From Sipunculus nudus (taxonomy: Eukaryota > Annelida > Sipuncula > Golfingiida > Sipunculidae), in assembly GCA_026874595.1 (NCBI GenBank), contig CM049306.1, positions 20,021,019 through 20,085,018 of the forward strand: a DNA stretch of 64,000 nt. The letters are read 5' to 3'. The translations under genes were made by a program, and so were the position numbers. Positions 31,038-44,300 of the stretch are shown piece by piece. Every line of letters begins with the position of its first letter. The stretch's first letter is position 1. A model generated the notes under the pieces. It saw only the letters and a list, made by a program, of their open reading frames with translations. It made no database searches and was not told the DNA's origin.

Positions 31038-33193
31038 TATTTTTACATGTGTTTAAGAATAACAGATTTAAGCCATTGGCCCACCTTCAACAGAGCACAA
31101 ATGGTCTCGGTCCCACCTAAGAAATTTCAATTTTACATGATTAAGACACAAAAATGTAGCTTCACGCCAAAACAATTTTCTGAGTTGGCCATCTTTTGGA
31201 TACGGGCATTGTCTTGAAGTGTATGGATTGCTCTGGAACTTCTTTTGTACCATCCTAGACAGGCCTGCCAAATCACTTCTTTTAAGAGTAACTTTTTTGA
31301 TGATTTCTTGAAAATTACTTGTTACTCCTTTTTTACCCTTTTTCCTCTCTTTTCAGTGAAGGAATTCCGATATATACTATTTCTCTACTGCTTTAATAGT
31401 CTAGTTGGAACAAAAATGGGACACTTCTCAATATTTATGTGTACAAATGTCCAGCATGTGTCAACACATTAAGAAAATCTTTATGCAGGGGGATTAGCAC
31501 GTTATATGTTACCGACTTTTGGAACGAGATATATATAAACATTAATATTATGCGTAGCACATCTTTATTCAGTCTGTGGTTAAATAATAGGAATTGTCGC
31601 TAATTTTACTTTATTTTTACATTTTATTTCAAAGACGTCTACTCTTTTTTTTCCATAGCACTAACTATTTTTTCAGGTCATTTACATTTGGGAGGCCTGT
31701 TAGGGTACAAAAGGCTATTTTATGTACTCTCCAAGTCTTATCGAGGGTTGTTCTTTGTTTGGTGCTGTCATTGCCATTATCATTGCTGTCAAGAAAGGTA
31801 TCTTTGGAGACCACCATGACGTCTACGGTAAGAAGACGACACAAAGTGTATTTTCATTTTATATAGAAAAAGTACAGCTTGGCAAATTGAATGCATGAAT
31901 ACCTAGATAACAGACATCAAACGTTGGTTCATGACTATCCCATTACATCTTATTACCACACCAGAAAGGTATTCTATTGACACACGTAGAAATAATAGTA
32001 GAAAATCAACTACCAGTAATGTAACAAATGTTTGCCTTTGATATCAGACCGAATCCTAGTTAAGTGGCTTACTCGAGGGTTAAGTATTACGTTTCATGTG
32101 TAAAACAGGGAGTGGCCAATATTATATGGTTCATCCAGCATTTACCATGCCTGTAATCCATACCAAAATGTTTCATCAATTATCCAAGACCCTGCCTGGC
32201 TCAATTTGACACTAAAAAGGCAGGGCTCAGAGTTTATGGGGTTAAGTTTACAATAGCGTATATTGATCAATGTTGTTCTGTGTTTGTTCCGATACCGTGT
32301 ACATGCATTACCGTTATGTAGCTGGCTTTTCACAAATTATTGAATACACACGCGCCCCCTGAGTTGTGTCCATTTTAAACGAAAGTTATCCCAAAAAAAT
32401 CTAAATTGTCTATATTATGGGTCGCTAAAATTGAGCATAAAACACTGACTTGGAAAAATCAGTATTTCATATGATAACGGGGAATAATAACTTGAAATTT
32501 TCAGGATAATTCAATCAGAAAGGCAAAAGTTTCACGCTATCATCCTGACCAAATTTTAGGATACTTTTTTTATGGAACTCGCATGCGCCTTATTTCATGT
32601 TCTTACACGAAAAGATAAGTTTTGCCTTTTTGTCTTGCTAACAATCAGAAAATACCTTAATCACTTTAAAAAGATGAACTAGAAGGCATGTAGAAATCCT
32701 CGAGAAGACTCTTCATTCAAGACACAATAACGTGAAAAAAGATCGCGTATTTACACGGTAAGCGACTACAGCTAGCTGCATGACAATGGTGCTGACCTCG
32801 ACAACTTCACAGTTATCGTTTTCTAACTACCGACGGGGTGCGGTTACTTCGGCGAAGGTGAAAATCTTTTCGCATTTCCGAAGGCCACCAAAACCCATCA
32901 CATGTATAAATTTCCCGGTCACATTTATCTTTAGATGCATCTCTCCCCGTGTGATTATTGGATAGTTAATCCAGTGCGGTGATATCTCAGAGGATGTGAC
33001 CCAGGTCTCATTGAAACCGACGATATAGGTCATAATAATGTGTGATGTCACAGCCATAGGTCACATGCAGGACTATCTGAAGCGGCGTCTCCCCAGCAGG
33101 TGGATATAGACCTATGCACCGCTTTGTACCGCTTTGTTTATCACGTCAAACGGTATACCGTCATACGTGGTTTTTTACCTTACCTGTTATCTG

Positions 33194-33194
<1 letters not shown>
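31038..33194. other. Intergenic stretch, no supported gene
   Basis: Short open frames only. The one frame that looks faintly protein-like is on the minus strand at 32827-33057 (76 codons, two N-glycosylation sequons), but it matches no family I recognise and has no clear splice partners. Confidence 0.4.

Positions 33195-33224
<30 letters not shown>
33195..33224. repeat. (TA)15 microsatellite
   Basis: Perfect alternating TA over 30 bp. Confidence 0.95.
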
Positions 33225-33226
<2 letters not shown>

Positions 33227-34145
33227 CTATTTGTACTCCTATATATGTCTTGGTTATACAGCGTGAATACTTCCATTAACCCCAGTTTTAAATAATATGA
33301 ATATGTCTGCTCGAGTGTGCCAAATATTGAGCTGTCTCAAACCAGCGTACCTAATAGAACTTTGCACCACACTGGTGCTACCCGCCGGCGACATTGTCAC
33401 TGGATATTTGGGTCAGTTATTTTGACACGGAAGATAAATTTTGTTATATCACAAATCATGAAAGTAAAATTGTGTCCTTTTTGCAACGCTAATTATATGT
33501 CGGCGCCCCTGACTGGTGTTTAATTTCTAAGAATATCAGAAACGGCTGGAGCTATCGTCACCAAAATTTATGCAAATGCAGGTCAAAGGACTCGTATATG
33601 AATTTGAGGTATTGGTGGTGCCACCTGCATCAACCTTTTCTGTACTAGGGTCATCGGTCATTAGTACATTAACCCATAATTTCTCAGGAATAGCAGGAGC
33701 TAGCATCCCCAAAATTTATGCAAAAATCTGTCGCATTTCAAATGTGGGATTGAGCGTTTCGTGGCGCGACCTGCTTTAACCTATATTTTACGGAGAAAAA
33801 ACTAAAAGAAAAACTGAAAATCTTCTCCGAAATCATTCAGCCAAATGGTTCAATAATTCACACCAAAAAAAATGATCTTAGAGATCAGCTCTCTCAAGTT
33901 TGTTCAAAAGGTTTGATGAATTTAGGCGGAGTTACAGGAATTTGAACTTGGTTATTTGGCCAATGAAGCTACTGACATAACATTTTCAGAATCGGCAGGA
34001 CCTAGCATCACCAAGTTTTATGCAAATGTTGGTAACATGACTCATATTTGAAATTGCAGTTTTTGTGGCGCCCCGTACATCATCCTGTTTTTTTTACGGA
34101 TGAAAAATCTCACAATTTAAGCATCATTCAGGTAAAAATGGTTTA

Positions 34146-34653
34146 AGCCCAAAACAGACTAACGCGCGCGTCACGCGTGCGCCATGCGACAAATTCAAAA
34201 CACACTAACGCGGCTACAACGCTCACGACGCGTCAGATTGGAAGGTATTTACCAAGCACCTATTTTTTTTTGTTTATCTTTTTAAAAATAGTAATTTCGA
34301 TAATCAGCGTTGGATTACTTGCATACAAATATATATCTTTTGTAACCTGTTCTAAATATGACAGAACTCAGTCACTATCCTGAACGATATTTATATATTT
34401 GTGTTGCTTTGTTTCATGTTTTCTATCCAGATACAAATCAATTATTATAGTTCAGTGAATTATAAAAAACGTTTCACCCGCAGTTTTATATAGAATTTTA
34501 GTGCTGGGGAGGGAAACCCTCTATTAAATTATGTCATTATCAGAAATCCCCACGCGGCTAGCGCGCGTCACGCGTCAAAAATCGCTCCAGGAGCGATAGC
34601 TGACGCTTGACGCTTGACGCGCGCGTAACGCACGCGTTAGTGTGTTTTGGGCT
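34146..34653. mobile_element. PIF/Harbinger-like MITE with TTA target duplication
   Basis: The 508-bp insert is flanked by TTA (34143-34145 and 34654-34656). Its terminal inverted repeats are AGCCCAAAACA(G/C)ACTAACGCG. A second copy of the repeat core (AAAACACACTAACGCG) lies inside at 34197-34212, and a 17-nt ATCGCTCC-A-GGAGCGAT hairpin lies near the right end. The ends are unusually CG-rich (GCGCGCG). No transposase. Confidence 0.75.
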
Positions 34654-34727
34654 TTATGATGAAACTTACAAGCTGAATCATTATCTTAAGAATTATCTTT
34701 GGTAGGGTTCTTTCAATTGAATAAGAA

Positions 34728-35427
34728 TTACGCTCCCGAGGCAGCGGAGATCTTGCGCTTCTAAAGAAGCACCTGATTTTCACGCTGCCAGCTTTGACCG
34801 TTTATGATATATTTAGACACCTGATGGCGGTTCGTTGTCCGCTGAAATAAACGTGCGTATGATGTGACAAGCAGCCAATCAGATGCCAATAAACAAACAC
34901 TCGGCAGGCATCCTTGCTCCGCCCAAAGCTGCGCTTCAAGCACCACTTGATGAGAGTACTCGGTCGAATTTAAATTGCTCCCTCTGCATTCTCGCATCAT
35001 CGACCGATTCGATTATGATATTATGACATTGTTAGCGTAGCTATGTATCTGTTGTCTGCAGAACTGAAACCAGCCAGCAAGGTGTGCACGCAGCCTTTGT
35101 TGTTACGTTTCGTTTGAATTACAGCTCACCGGCCGAGCATCCTATGTGCCCAAGGCCCTAAGCAAACCACGTCTGGGCAATTCTGTTTTAATCTGTGGCC
35201 TGTGTTCAGACGGTTACCGGGGCGTTGAGCTGTCACTCAAAACGGAATGAACATGATTGGCTCCGTGTATTCCCTGCTTGGCAGTGTCTTCCAGCCAAGG
35301 TCTCATCTGATTGGACAAAAATACAATGCTCCTCTCTGGTGTAGCAATTCAGGATACGAGGTCATAACAAACAGCGCTTACGATATAGGTAGTGGCCTAT
35401 AGGTAAAGCGCTGTGTAAAGAGCGTAA
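34728..35427. mobile_element. hAT-like non-autonomous element (700 bp)
   Basis: Ends TTACGCTC and GAGCGTAA are inverted, flanked by ATAAGAA on both sides (34721-34727 and 35428-35434; 8 bp if one base is shifted). Copy B of the host repeat has a single ATAAGAA at this point, so it preserves the empty site. It is less AT-rich than its surroundings and has three CCAAT-type boxes (near 34872, 35257, 35311). No transposase frame; the superfamily is inferred from the 7-8 bp duplication. Confidence 0.7.
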
Positions 35428-35739
35428 ATAAGAACAGATTTGGTAAAATTTTTTGATAGAGTCATAGATAGAAAGCTGCATAAAATTGCCCTTGTGGCCA
35501 TTAGTAAGCCTATTTCAAACTAAAGACTGCACCAGTCTTCTTCTGCAAAACTTGCTTCAATTTATCTAACATTGCACAAAAATGATTCTTAGGAGCCCTT
35601 TGTTCAAATTTAATTAAATGATTGTTGGGCAACATTATTGGACCTTTAACGATGAAGGGACTGCATCTTTCATTATTCTAAACATTTTATAAAACAATTA
35701 TGGATATATCAGCTTGAAACAAACATTGTAGCCAAAGTC

Positions 35740-35990
35740 TTTCAGTATGTGTAAACAGATTTACCAACAGGCCAAGATTGTGTCTGTATCTATAAATGGC
35801 TTTGCAGACTGCGAACTATTTGAGATTTGGCAACAGGCCAAAGGTCAGTCTGAATCTATTTATAGCTTTGGCAGACTGCCAATGTGTCAGATTATGCAAC
35901 AGGTCAAGAGTGCATTCAGTGTAGCCAGGTACAGGTTCAAGAGTTCACTCAGTGCAACCAGGTGCAGGTCAAGAGTTTACTCACAAATAT
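35740..35990. repeat. Imperfect minisatellite at the end of R3 copy A
   Basis: CAACAGGCCAAGATTG, CAACAGGCCAAAGGTC and CAACAGGTCAAGAGTG blocks repeat at about 65 bp, followed by two shorter CAGTG(T/C)A(G/A)CCAGG units. Copy B has only one such block, so the array grew in copy A. Confidence 0.6.
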
Positions 35991-38109
35991 ATTAATAAAT
36001 AGACCCTAGACCTATTCATGTAAACCTAATTTAGAATTAACCTATACTGAGCATAAAATACATTATTTTCTAAAATCTTATACTTAATTGTAATATATTT
36101 GAAATGTGATGAAGTATATATTTTGAAATATTTCATACAGAAGGTATATTATATTTGAAATGTGTCGTACAGACGCTAAAAAGGTGTTTATATATATATG
36201 TGTGTGTGTGTGTCTACGAGTCCCCCCCCCCCCGGAAAATATAGTTTGGTAGAAACTAAGGGGAAATATCTACCTTGCACCTTTAAAGGAAATGAATGTG
36301 GATATATTCCAGACCTTACTGGAGCGGACGAGAAAGTTGTGTAAAAAGAATACTAAGGTTGAATTGCAGAGATATCCTGTGTACATTTGAATGACGGTTC
36401 TTTTCATTGTAGGTATAAATTACTTTATTTCTTTCATTTGTACTCATTCAAATGGAAGCTGATCGATTCGGGGAAGCCATATTGGAAATGATTTATTAAG
36501 AATCGCGCCGATATGGTCCTCTTGATGTTTTGGTCCGTTGCTAATACCGCTGAATTAGCCCATTTCGGATGTCGTTATCCCTCACACATGACCGTCCTCA
36601 GTAATATATCACTGATGGTAGGTCATTATGTGCCGGAAATATTTAGAAGGCCAGCCCCCGTTATACCGACTCGTGACCGGATGTCCGTCGGAACTTTAAC
36701 CTGAGTATATGTGTCTAGGTTTTACATTTGCTGGCGCACTCAGGAATCACTTAATGCTACCTTTCTGAGCCATTTTCTACCAAACTGCAGCGTTTGATCA
36801 TTAATTTTAATCAAAAATATATCCAGGTTAATCAATGGACTACATGAGAGTGTGGAATCTGACGCCTTTGGGTTCTGCCCGCCAATGTAGGTCAATGCAT
36901 TAACTATAGATGAACTGATGGAATGACTGTTTAGCTGATACGAATCGGTGAACTCTATTAGTTTCTATCCCCTTTTTTGTTTCTTGTTTCGAGCGTGATT
37001 TGATCTGAATGGCTGCAGGTTCAATAACTGTGAGTAAAAATGGAAGTCAGGGACAGATGTTAAAACAAGTAAATGAAGCATGTGGTTCGACATAAGCGGG
37101 AAAGTTTCCATACTGATAGGGAGGCAACATTCCGTCTTTGTTCAGCTGAGTGCCCAATACATCGGCCATCGATCCGTAAACCGGCAGTAAACGTATACCA
37201 GCCAGTACACATCAGACGACGATCCCAGCCAGTACACATCAGACGACGAATGGCGTTGGTATGGAAGACATGGCCTGAAGTCCCGGTAAGCAGAGAAGAG
37301 TAATTACAACAGATCGACAGAAACACTTGTGTGAAAGGGAACTCCTGATAACGGAAAGACATTTACTCTATCGTGGTTTGAGATCCTGAATCCTTGCACA
37401 TGACCAGTGTCGGAGAGCGACATACGCCTCACATTGTGTCTACTTGGTACATATATCAGGTACAGGATTGTGGATGGATTATATACACAGGTACGCCGTA
37501 CAATATATTTTGATGGGAAGTTATCTGATATATCGGAGTTTACATCTCGTACCTGCTTAGCACGACTGTTGTGCAAAGAAACAGACGAAAGATGACAGGA
37601 TTTAGATAATCTTTACAAAGTCAAATCGATCATTAATGAAATGACTGGAAATTGCCATTTCAATTCGAACTAAATAACCATCCTTTTTCATAATTGGATA
37701 CCTTGTTATTTCCTAGCTAAAGGTAACAGATTATTTGTACATCTCGGAGAAAAACATTAAGTACCCAAATGTACAGGATGTTTTAAGAATTTTCAACTGT
37801 TTTAAGCAATGTGTTTAGAAAATGATAAAAGAACAGATCAGTTAATTTAACAGGAAACTAGCCAAGTAGCGAACTGTATTGTAGATCCAAAAGTCAGGTT
37901 AAAAGCAACATATAATTAGACTTGTTTCTGCATGATAAATCGACAGTTGCAATGCCAAAGTCTGAAAGCGGTGGGCAGGAACAACTTTTGGAAAGTCAGC
38001 GAAACTGAGAGAATTTGCACCTTGAACCATATGTCTGATTTCAAAACGGATACCTGAACACGGACAATACGGATAGGCTTCCAAGAATGACCATTTTAAG
38101 AATCCTTGT
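35991..38109. other. Upstream region of the glutamate-receptor-like gene
   Basis: No supported exon. It includes a direct duplication of about 27 bp (CCAGCCAGTACACATCAGA, 37199-37250) and several short open frames on both strands that I could not assign. The promoter and 5' leader of the next gene should lie here, but I see no convincing TATA box or initiator. Confidence 0.4.
36222..36233 (+). repeat. C12 run beside a TG microsatellite
   Basis: A TATATG(TG)n stretch at 36191-36213 followed by C12. Intergenic. Confidence 0.9.
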
Positions 38110-38193
38110 ATGTGTAGTCTGGATGTTATGAAACAGCTTGGCTGGTATTCAGGTTTGCGTGCTGGCGCTCGCTTGACAAAGGAGACCGCTACC

Positions 38194-38323
38194 ATGAGAG
38201 GTTATTTACAATGCGGCATTGTGACTTTGGGAGTCTGGATATTTACAGCCCGGACGTCCATGGTTTTATCTTGCACTGCTGACCCAAAAGACTACAATCC
38301 GTCACTCTGCATCAGTTCCCTAG
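38194..38323 (+). CDS. Glutamate receptor-like exon 1, signal peptide
   Basis: ATG in good context (ACCATGA) before a hydrophobic core (CGIVTLGVWIFTA) typical of a signal peptide, then a cysteine-containing mature start. Donor CTAG|GTTGGT in phase 1. Two in-frame ATGs lie upstream (38110 and 38128); I prefer 38194 because it places the hydrophobic core near the N-terminus. The link to exon 2 over 16.5 kb rests on phase and protein logic only. Confidence 0.55.
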
Positions 38324-41300
38324 GTTGGTACATTTTATGATCCCCATTGTTAAACCCTTTGAGAGAATTCCAATATACCGTTATGCCATGCCTTGGAAGC
38401 ATGGCATGTTTCTTTCCTCCCGGACGAAGTGACATTTTACCTGATATACTAAATTAAATATGCAGGTTGATAGCAATTTTTATAAATACAATATGTAATT
38501 TTATCCCATTACATAGGCTAATTTTAAGGAAACCACAAATTCAGTGAAAGTCCTAGCTTTGACTTTACAGGTGCACGTGAAGGGATTTATTTTATCGTAC
38601 ATGTATATTAGTTGTGTCATCTAGAGACCGGGCCAGATGAGTCCAATGCAATGTCCTTGAGTTTCAAGTCCAATTTTTTTAAACATGGGACAGAGTCAAA
38701 GTCCGATTCGAGTTTTTTAAAATAAAAACAAACATTTAATGAAAAGGTTATTAAAATGCGATTTTGATATAATCCTATGTGATTATATACTTTTTTCACG
38801 CATACCTTTAACTTTAAATTAAATTATATGTAAATAGGTTTATGTGTAAAGATCAAGCAGAGTAAGGGCCCTTTTCAATGCGCGCGGTCCGCATGTGGAA
38901 ACATCGCGTTAGTATATCAATGTATCCCTTTTCCATGCACGAGGAAACGCGCGCTGAAATCCGCCGTGTGAAATGAACATCGTGTGATGAGCAATTTTTC
39001 AGTGCATAAAAATCGCGCAAGTGTAAATCATTGGTTCCTTTTCCATGAACTCGAAAACGCGGTTGAGTCTTCTTATGGAGGTCAAGGACGCGAAAGCGAC
39101 AAACCATACTTAATTGCAGCTCTATTTGTCCACTTTAATGATTATATTTATGTGTGTTATTTATATATCTGATTACAGACAGCGGTAGTCCATGATCTCG
39201 TATAGCCTCCCCCCCCCCCCCCCCCCCCCCCCGGACCGCATATCAGTACCACACTACCATAGTGCGTCCCTGCAATTTGCACGAAAATTATAAATGAATA
39301 ACTATACATATACATGCAAAGCGTGTTGCCGAGAACGCTTGGGACGGGCAATCCCTCGTGAAATCATATACATCGAAAAGTTCAATTCCCCGCGTGTTTT
39401 TCTTTTTTTTTCAGCGCGCGTTTCCGCGGACATAGAAAGCTCAATTGTTTTGTGTCATTATTTTAATCAAGAAAAATGGGGCATTGTTTAAAAGAGAGGT
39501 TTTGTATGAGGTTAATCTAAATTCCGATAAAAACTTGGGAAAGTGCATAAAGTTCATCAATATACATACTTTTTTCCAAGAAATATGATAGGGGCAACCT
39601 GCTTTTGAAATGTGGAATAACTTAAATTGCAGAATTGTTCTCAATACGTCATTACAGTGGCTTGAATTAAAGGAAAAGGAGCTGGGACTGGACCCTGGCT
39701 TGGACTCTGACTTATAGTCGGATTTTGAGCGTGTAGACTCGAATATAAGACTTCGAATTTCGGGCTTCTACGGTTTCCGCCCACATGTTTGCGAGGGACA
39801 ACCGTGTTTTAAATATTTTCAAATGAACATTCACATAACATAAAACAACCGAGAAATATACCACTAGAACCTATTGTGAAGGCTTTTCGACAAATTTGAA
39901 AAAAGATAGCTAGTCTTTCTGAGCTTAAATTCGGCGGCTACCTAAGATCATTGTGTAGCAATCAGTGACATCACCAATATGAGGTCAAATATAAACGACT
40001 CTACGCAAAAAAACAATTAAAACTCGGCGGTCTTGATTTGAATTTAGTGTTATTGGTTAAATCACCAGTACGTTGAATTCATGTATTGGTTGGTATTGGA
40101 GGCCAAACCACGGAAAGAATAATTTTCAAAATGAAAGACAACGGCCATGTTGCATTTCGTTCTCTTAGGGTTCGCCCTCACTCTTTGTGGGGACCATCCC
40201 TTGGAATTAACTAATATTTATTGAGACTGCAAAGTCATTCATCCTTCTTAACAAAAAACAAATGGCTGTCATCTTAGACTTTAAGCTCAAAATAGCTAAA
40301 ATCTAAATTTTGACATGAAGTAATAAGTGCATAAAAATAATTTATTTTAATTAGCGTAAAATTGCTCTAAAATGCTGTACAGATGATTTGAATAAACATT
40401 ATAAAGTTACCAGTGTATTGTAATCATATATAAAATATCTCCCTCCAGAGTAAAAGTCTATTTATGTTATAAAATAATTTATGAATAATGTTTCCAATTG
40501 ACTCTTTAACTGAGGGACATGGGCATGCATCTCAAGCATTCTGGGAGACCACTCCACATTTTAGGCGTGCCACGCTGAAGGCATCGATCCGAGTTCGTAA
40601 AGGAAACGTTCAGTAGATATTGGTCAGCAGAACACAGAGGTCTGCATAGATTGTGTAGTTATAAAGAGTTATGAAAATATTTGGGTACCAATTTTTGACG
40701 ATTAATGCAGGCCAAACCTTTGAAAAATAAATTTCAAATTGGCGAACGGCGGCCTTTTTTTCCGGGCACTCATGGATTCCGACAACACTTTTGCGAGGGA
40801 CATTTAACTTCATAGAAGATAAATCCACTGAGAAACCAGCCTTCTCTTTCCGCGGTGACAGATGTGCACATCTTTTCAACTCACGATGCGGATGTGCTGT
40901 ACAAATCAGGAAAAAAATAGATAAAGATACTTTGAAAAATTTAGAGGAACCTGTTGGTTAAATTTTTGTTAAAAAAATTGAAACACACAAATCAAATATT
41001 CCATATTTGCTTTTGACACAGAACACCTATTCATGAGATAACCAGGATGGAAACTACAGCTTGTACAGAAAAATAAACAGTCTGTTTAAGTGTGAAATCG
41101 ACGAAATGTCGAAATTGCTATTTGTTCAATGCTGTTAAAGGTCCAATTTTTATTTGCTAATTGCAGTCGATCTCAAGATCTTTGAAATTTGTTGCTTTTG
41201 GCCATTTTATTTATATTTGTTATAAGTTGTTGTTTCCTTACCTGTTAGAACGAAAGATTTTTTCCATAGCTGCCAGGTTATTTGTTATCCCAGTTAATGG

Positions 41301-44300
41301 CCCGGGATAAGTTTTTTGTATTTTCAGTCGGTAATTTGTAATATTTCAGCAATTTGATATTAATGGCCAGGTCTATCTAAATATCGAGGCAGTTGTAGCT
41401 GACTGTCAGGTATTTATTTTTGTTCGGACTGCTTATGGATCATCTTAGAGATCAATTCACGAGTGCGGACGATGGAGCATTAAAGCATTAAGGCTTGTAT
41501 GTGTGCCTTTTCATTTTAAATATTCCTGATTATGATAATGTAGTTGATTGGAGCTCCCTGCTTGGAAAGTCTTAATTTAGCAACCCCTGAACTGAGCATT
41601 TGTAAAAGCTCTGGTGCATTGCAAACCCTCTGGTATTAGATTGGTTTAAATTGACTTAAGGGCGACCCTTCCTGACGAAATATCAGGAACACAATTTCAG
41701 CATGGAAGAAATGTCGATGGAATTAGTAAAGGTGCATTCATCCAGTTACAGTTCTATTTATTTGTTACTGCGAGAGAGTCAAGGCAAACGAGTTCCAATG
41801 TTTATGTTGATAGAGGAACCGAGCAGTATTGACAGTCGGCTTGGCATAGTTATTGATTTGTTGAGGTAACTTTAGTCTTTATCGAAGTACGGGAAGTTTA
41901 TTCTTAGATTAAATTGCCTTCTTTAAGAGTTTCGGGAATGAAGATAAGCTTCCGATAGAGTTTCCTTTCATTAAGTATGATTATGAAATATTTATTTGAT
42001 CTTCTTTGCTTGTAATTGATCGGATACGATTTTTAAAATCTTATCCACCTCCTCATGGGGAAATCTTGTCCAGAAATATTCACACACTTTTTGTGTTGCT
42101 TATATATTTGGAAAATACGTAAATGGTCATGAGACATTAAAAAATATTTTATGAGAGTAGGGTTCTTGCAATATATCAATACAATGGAACCTCTCCCAGT
42201 GGGCACCTCTACAGTGTGGGCACCTCTATAAGGTGGGCACTTTTGGGCAGTCCCGTTTCTTCTTCTCTTTATTATGTTTAGCTAATGTGGGCACCTCTAT
42301 ATTCTGTTAAGTGGACAGTTTTCGAGAGCTTATGTGGGCACTTCACAGATTTTCAAGGTTGAACTATCTCATTATATCATTTTTGTAAGCCATCTTTATA
42401 GTGCTTTTAATATTAATTCTTAATTATTTATTAATAATAATCATAAATTTTAATAATAACAATCAAAACAAATGAACCAAAATTAGAGGTATACAAGTGT
42501 ACATTGCATAATAATGATTATAATCTACTTGACTCAAGACTTAGCTTGGGATGCATGCATACTAATTAGATTAATATGCCTGCATCAGGCCAAGTCAGAT
42601 ATCACCTCAGGCTAGATGCCCTGTGCTAATTAGTTAATATTTGTTTGTTTGGCTACCCAGAGTAGAAGGAAGCTCTGCTCATTCACCCAGTTTATACTCT
42701 GTGAAGAGGTCACACAGCTAAATGCCCCTCTGGCCCATCACTGGTAGTCAGAATACATGCCTACTATAGACCAGGGCAGTGTTTATTTAACAGTTGTTAC
42801 ATAACGATTCATACAGTTAAAATGGTGTTCAACCTGGACTCTCTAATAGCAAATGCAAACCTACAACGTGCACTTTGCTCCAAACAATCTACAATCACAA
42901 ACATTTTAATCAAGAAATAAGAATTGTGACAATTTAACACATTCATTCAGAGTGTATCACAGACTTCAAATGTTTTATTGACTGCCAGTGACTGGATAAA
43001 TGTTTTTGTTTTACTTGTCACCTTGATAAAGAATATTTTCTTGAAATGATAGTATTTAGATTAGTGACGTACTGTCTTTTCTTATTTACTTGTGTATTCT
43101 TTTTATCAGAAAATGACTACATTTCAAAGAATATATTATTAAGCATTATTACTTTCGTTGCTAATGCTAAATACCACATGCTGCTCTGTCATTTTGTGCT
43201 TATAAAATATTTAAAAAAAAATTATATATATATATATATATAGTTTAGCATACAGCTTCCTTTTATTGTGCTTATTTTTTCCCATACTTTTATGTAATAA
43301 AATACATATTTTCTAACAAATGTCTTGATAATTAGCAATAAAATGTCACTGTAAAACTTAACATTAATAAAGAGAGATTATACATGAAATAAGTAAATTT
43401 AGTAATCTTAAAACATGACTAATTATAGCAATATATCATGCTAGGGGGCAGCACTCCTATGTGCTGGCCATTACCTCCATATTACCGGCACCTTTATAAA
43501 GTGGGCACCTTTGGTCCAGTCCCAAGGGTGCCCATATTATAAAGGTTCGACTGTATATGCATACATCGATTGATGCAATTGGTTCGATTTATGTCCGAAA
43601 CAGGACTTGATAAGATAACATTTTTTAAAATCTTTACAGAATGATTACACCTTTATGTATATTTTAAAATAATTATTTGTTGTTTGTTACGGAAAACGGC
43701 ACAGGAAAGATTGTCATTAACAGTCTGTTAACCCATATAAAAGTCGCATTCCTGGCTAGAAACAACCCTTTTTTAGCGAACCAGTGAGCCTATGCGATGG
43801 TGTGGCGTTGTCTGTCGGCCGTCGTCTGTAGGTTAACCCACACTATCTCAAAATCAGCAGGAACTATCATCACCTAATTGTATGCAAATAATTAGTCATC
43901 AAATTTTTTTTTTGCTATCTGCATTTACTTTGATTTTAAGGGAAAAAGCGAAAAAAACTTTTAATATCTTTTTCTAAAACTAATAATCTTCTTCTTCGAA
44001 ACTGTCCAGCCAAATTGTTCAATATTTCACAGAAAAAAATCTCTGAAACAATCTCTCTCAAGTTATTTCGAATGGTTCCATTTCGGTTAATTCTGACCGA
44101 ATTACTGAAAGCTGAACTTAGTCATTTGGCCATAAAAAAAGGAACTAAAATGACAATTTCAGAAACGGCTGGAGCTATCTTCACAACACTTTATGCCAAT
44201 GTTGGTCCCATGACTCATATATTAATTTGAGGTATTGGTTGCACCACCTTCATCAACCTTTTCTGTAAGATGGTCATCGGCCATCAGTACATTAACCCAT

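Larger units (their letters stand above)
33535..35765 (+). repeat. R3 long repeat, copy A (split by two insertions)
   Basis: Collinear with copy B at 44150-45165: blocks AACGGCTGGAGCTATC, AAAATTTATGCAAA, ATTAACCCATAATTTCTCA, CAGCCAAATGGTTCAAT, GGAATTACAGGAATTTGAACTT-type and ATGATTCTTAGGA follow in the same order. Copy A is broken at 34146-34653 and 34728-35427 by two transposons absent from copy B. Repeated GTGGCRCCACC-type sites show it is related in design to R1 and R2. Confidence 0.8.

Noticed and set aside
37060-37595. Cluster of overlapping frames on both strands before the receptor gene
   Set aside because: Mutually overlapping, contain a short direct duplication, and resemble nothing; likely chance frames in a less AT-rich leader region.
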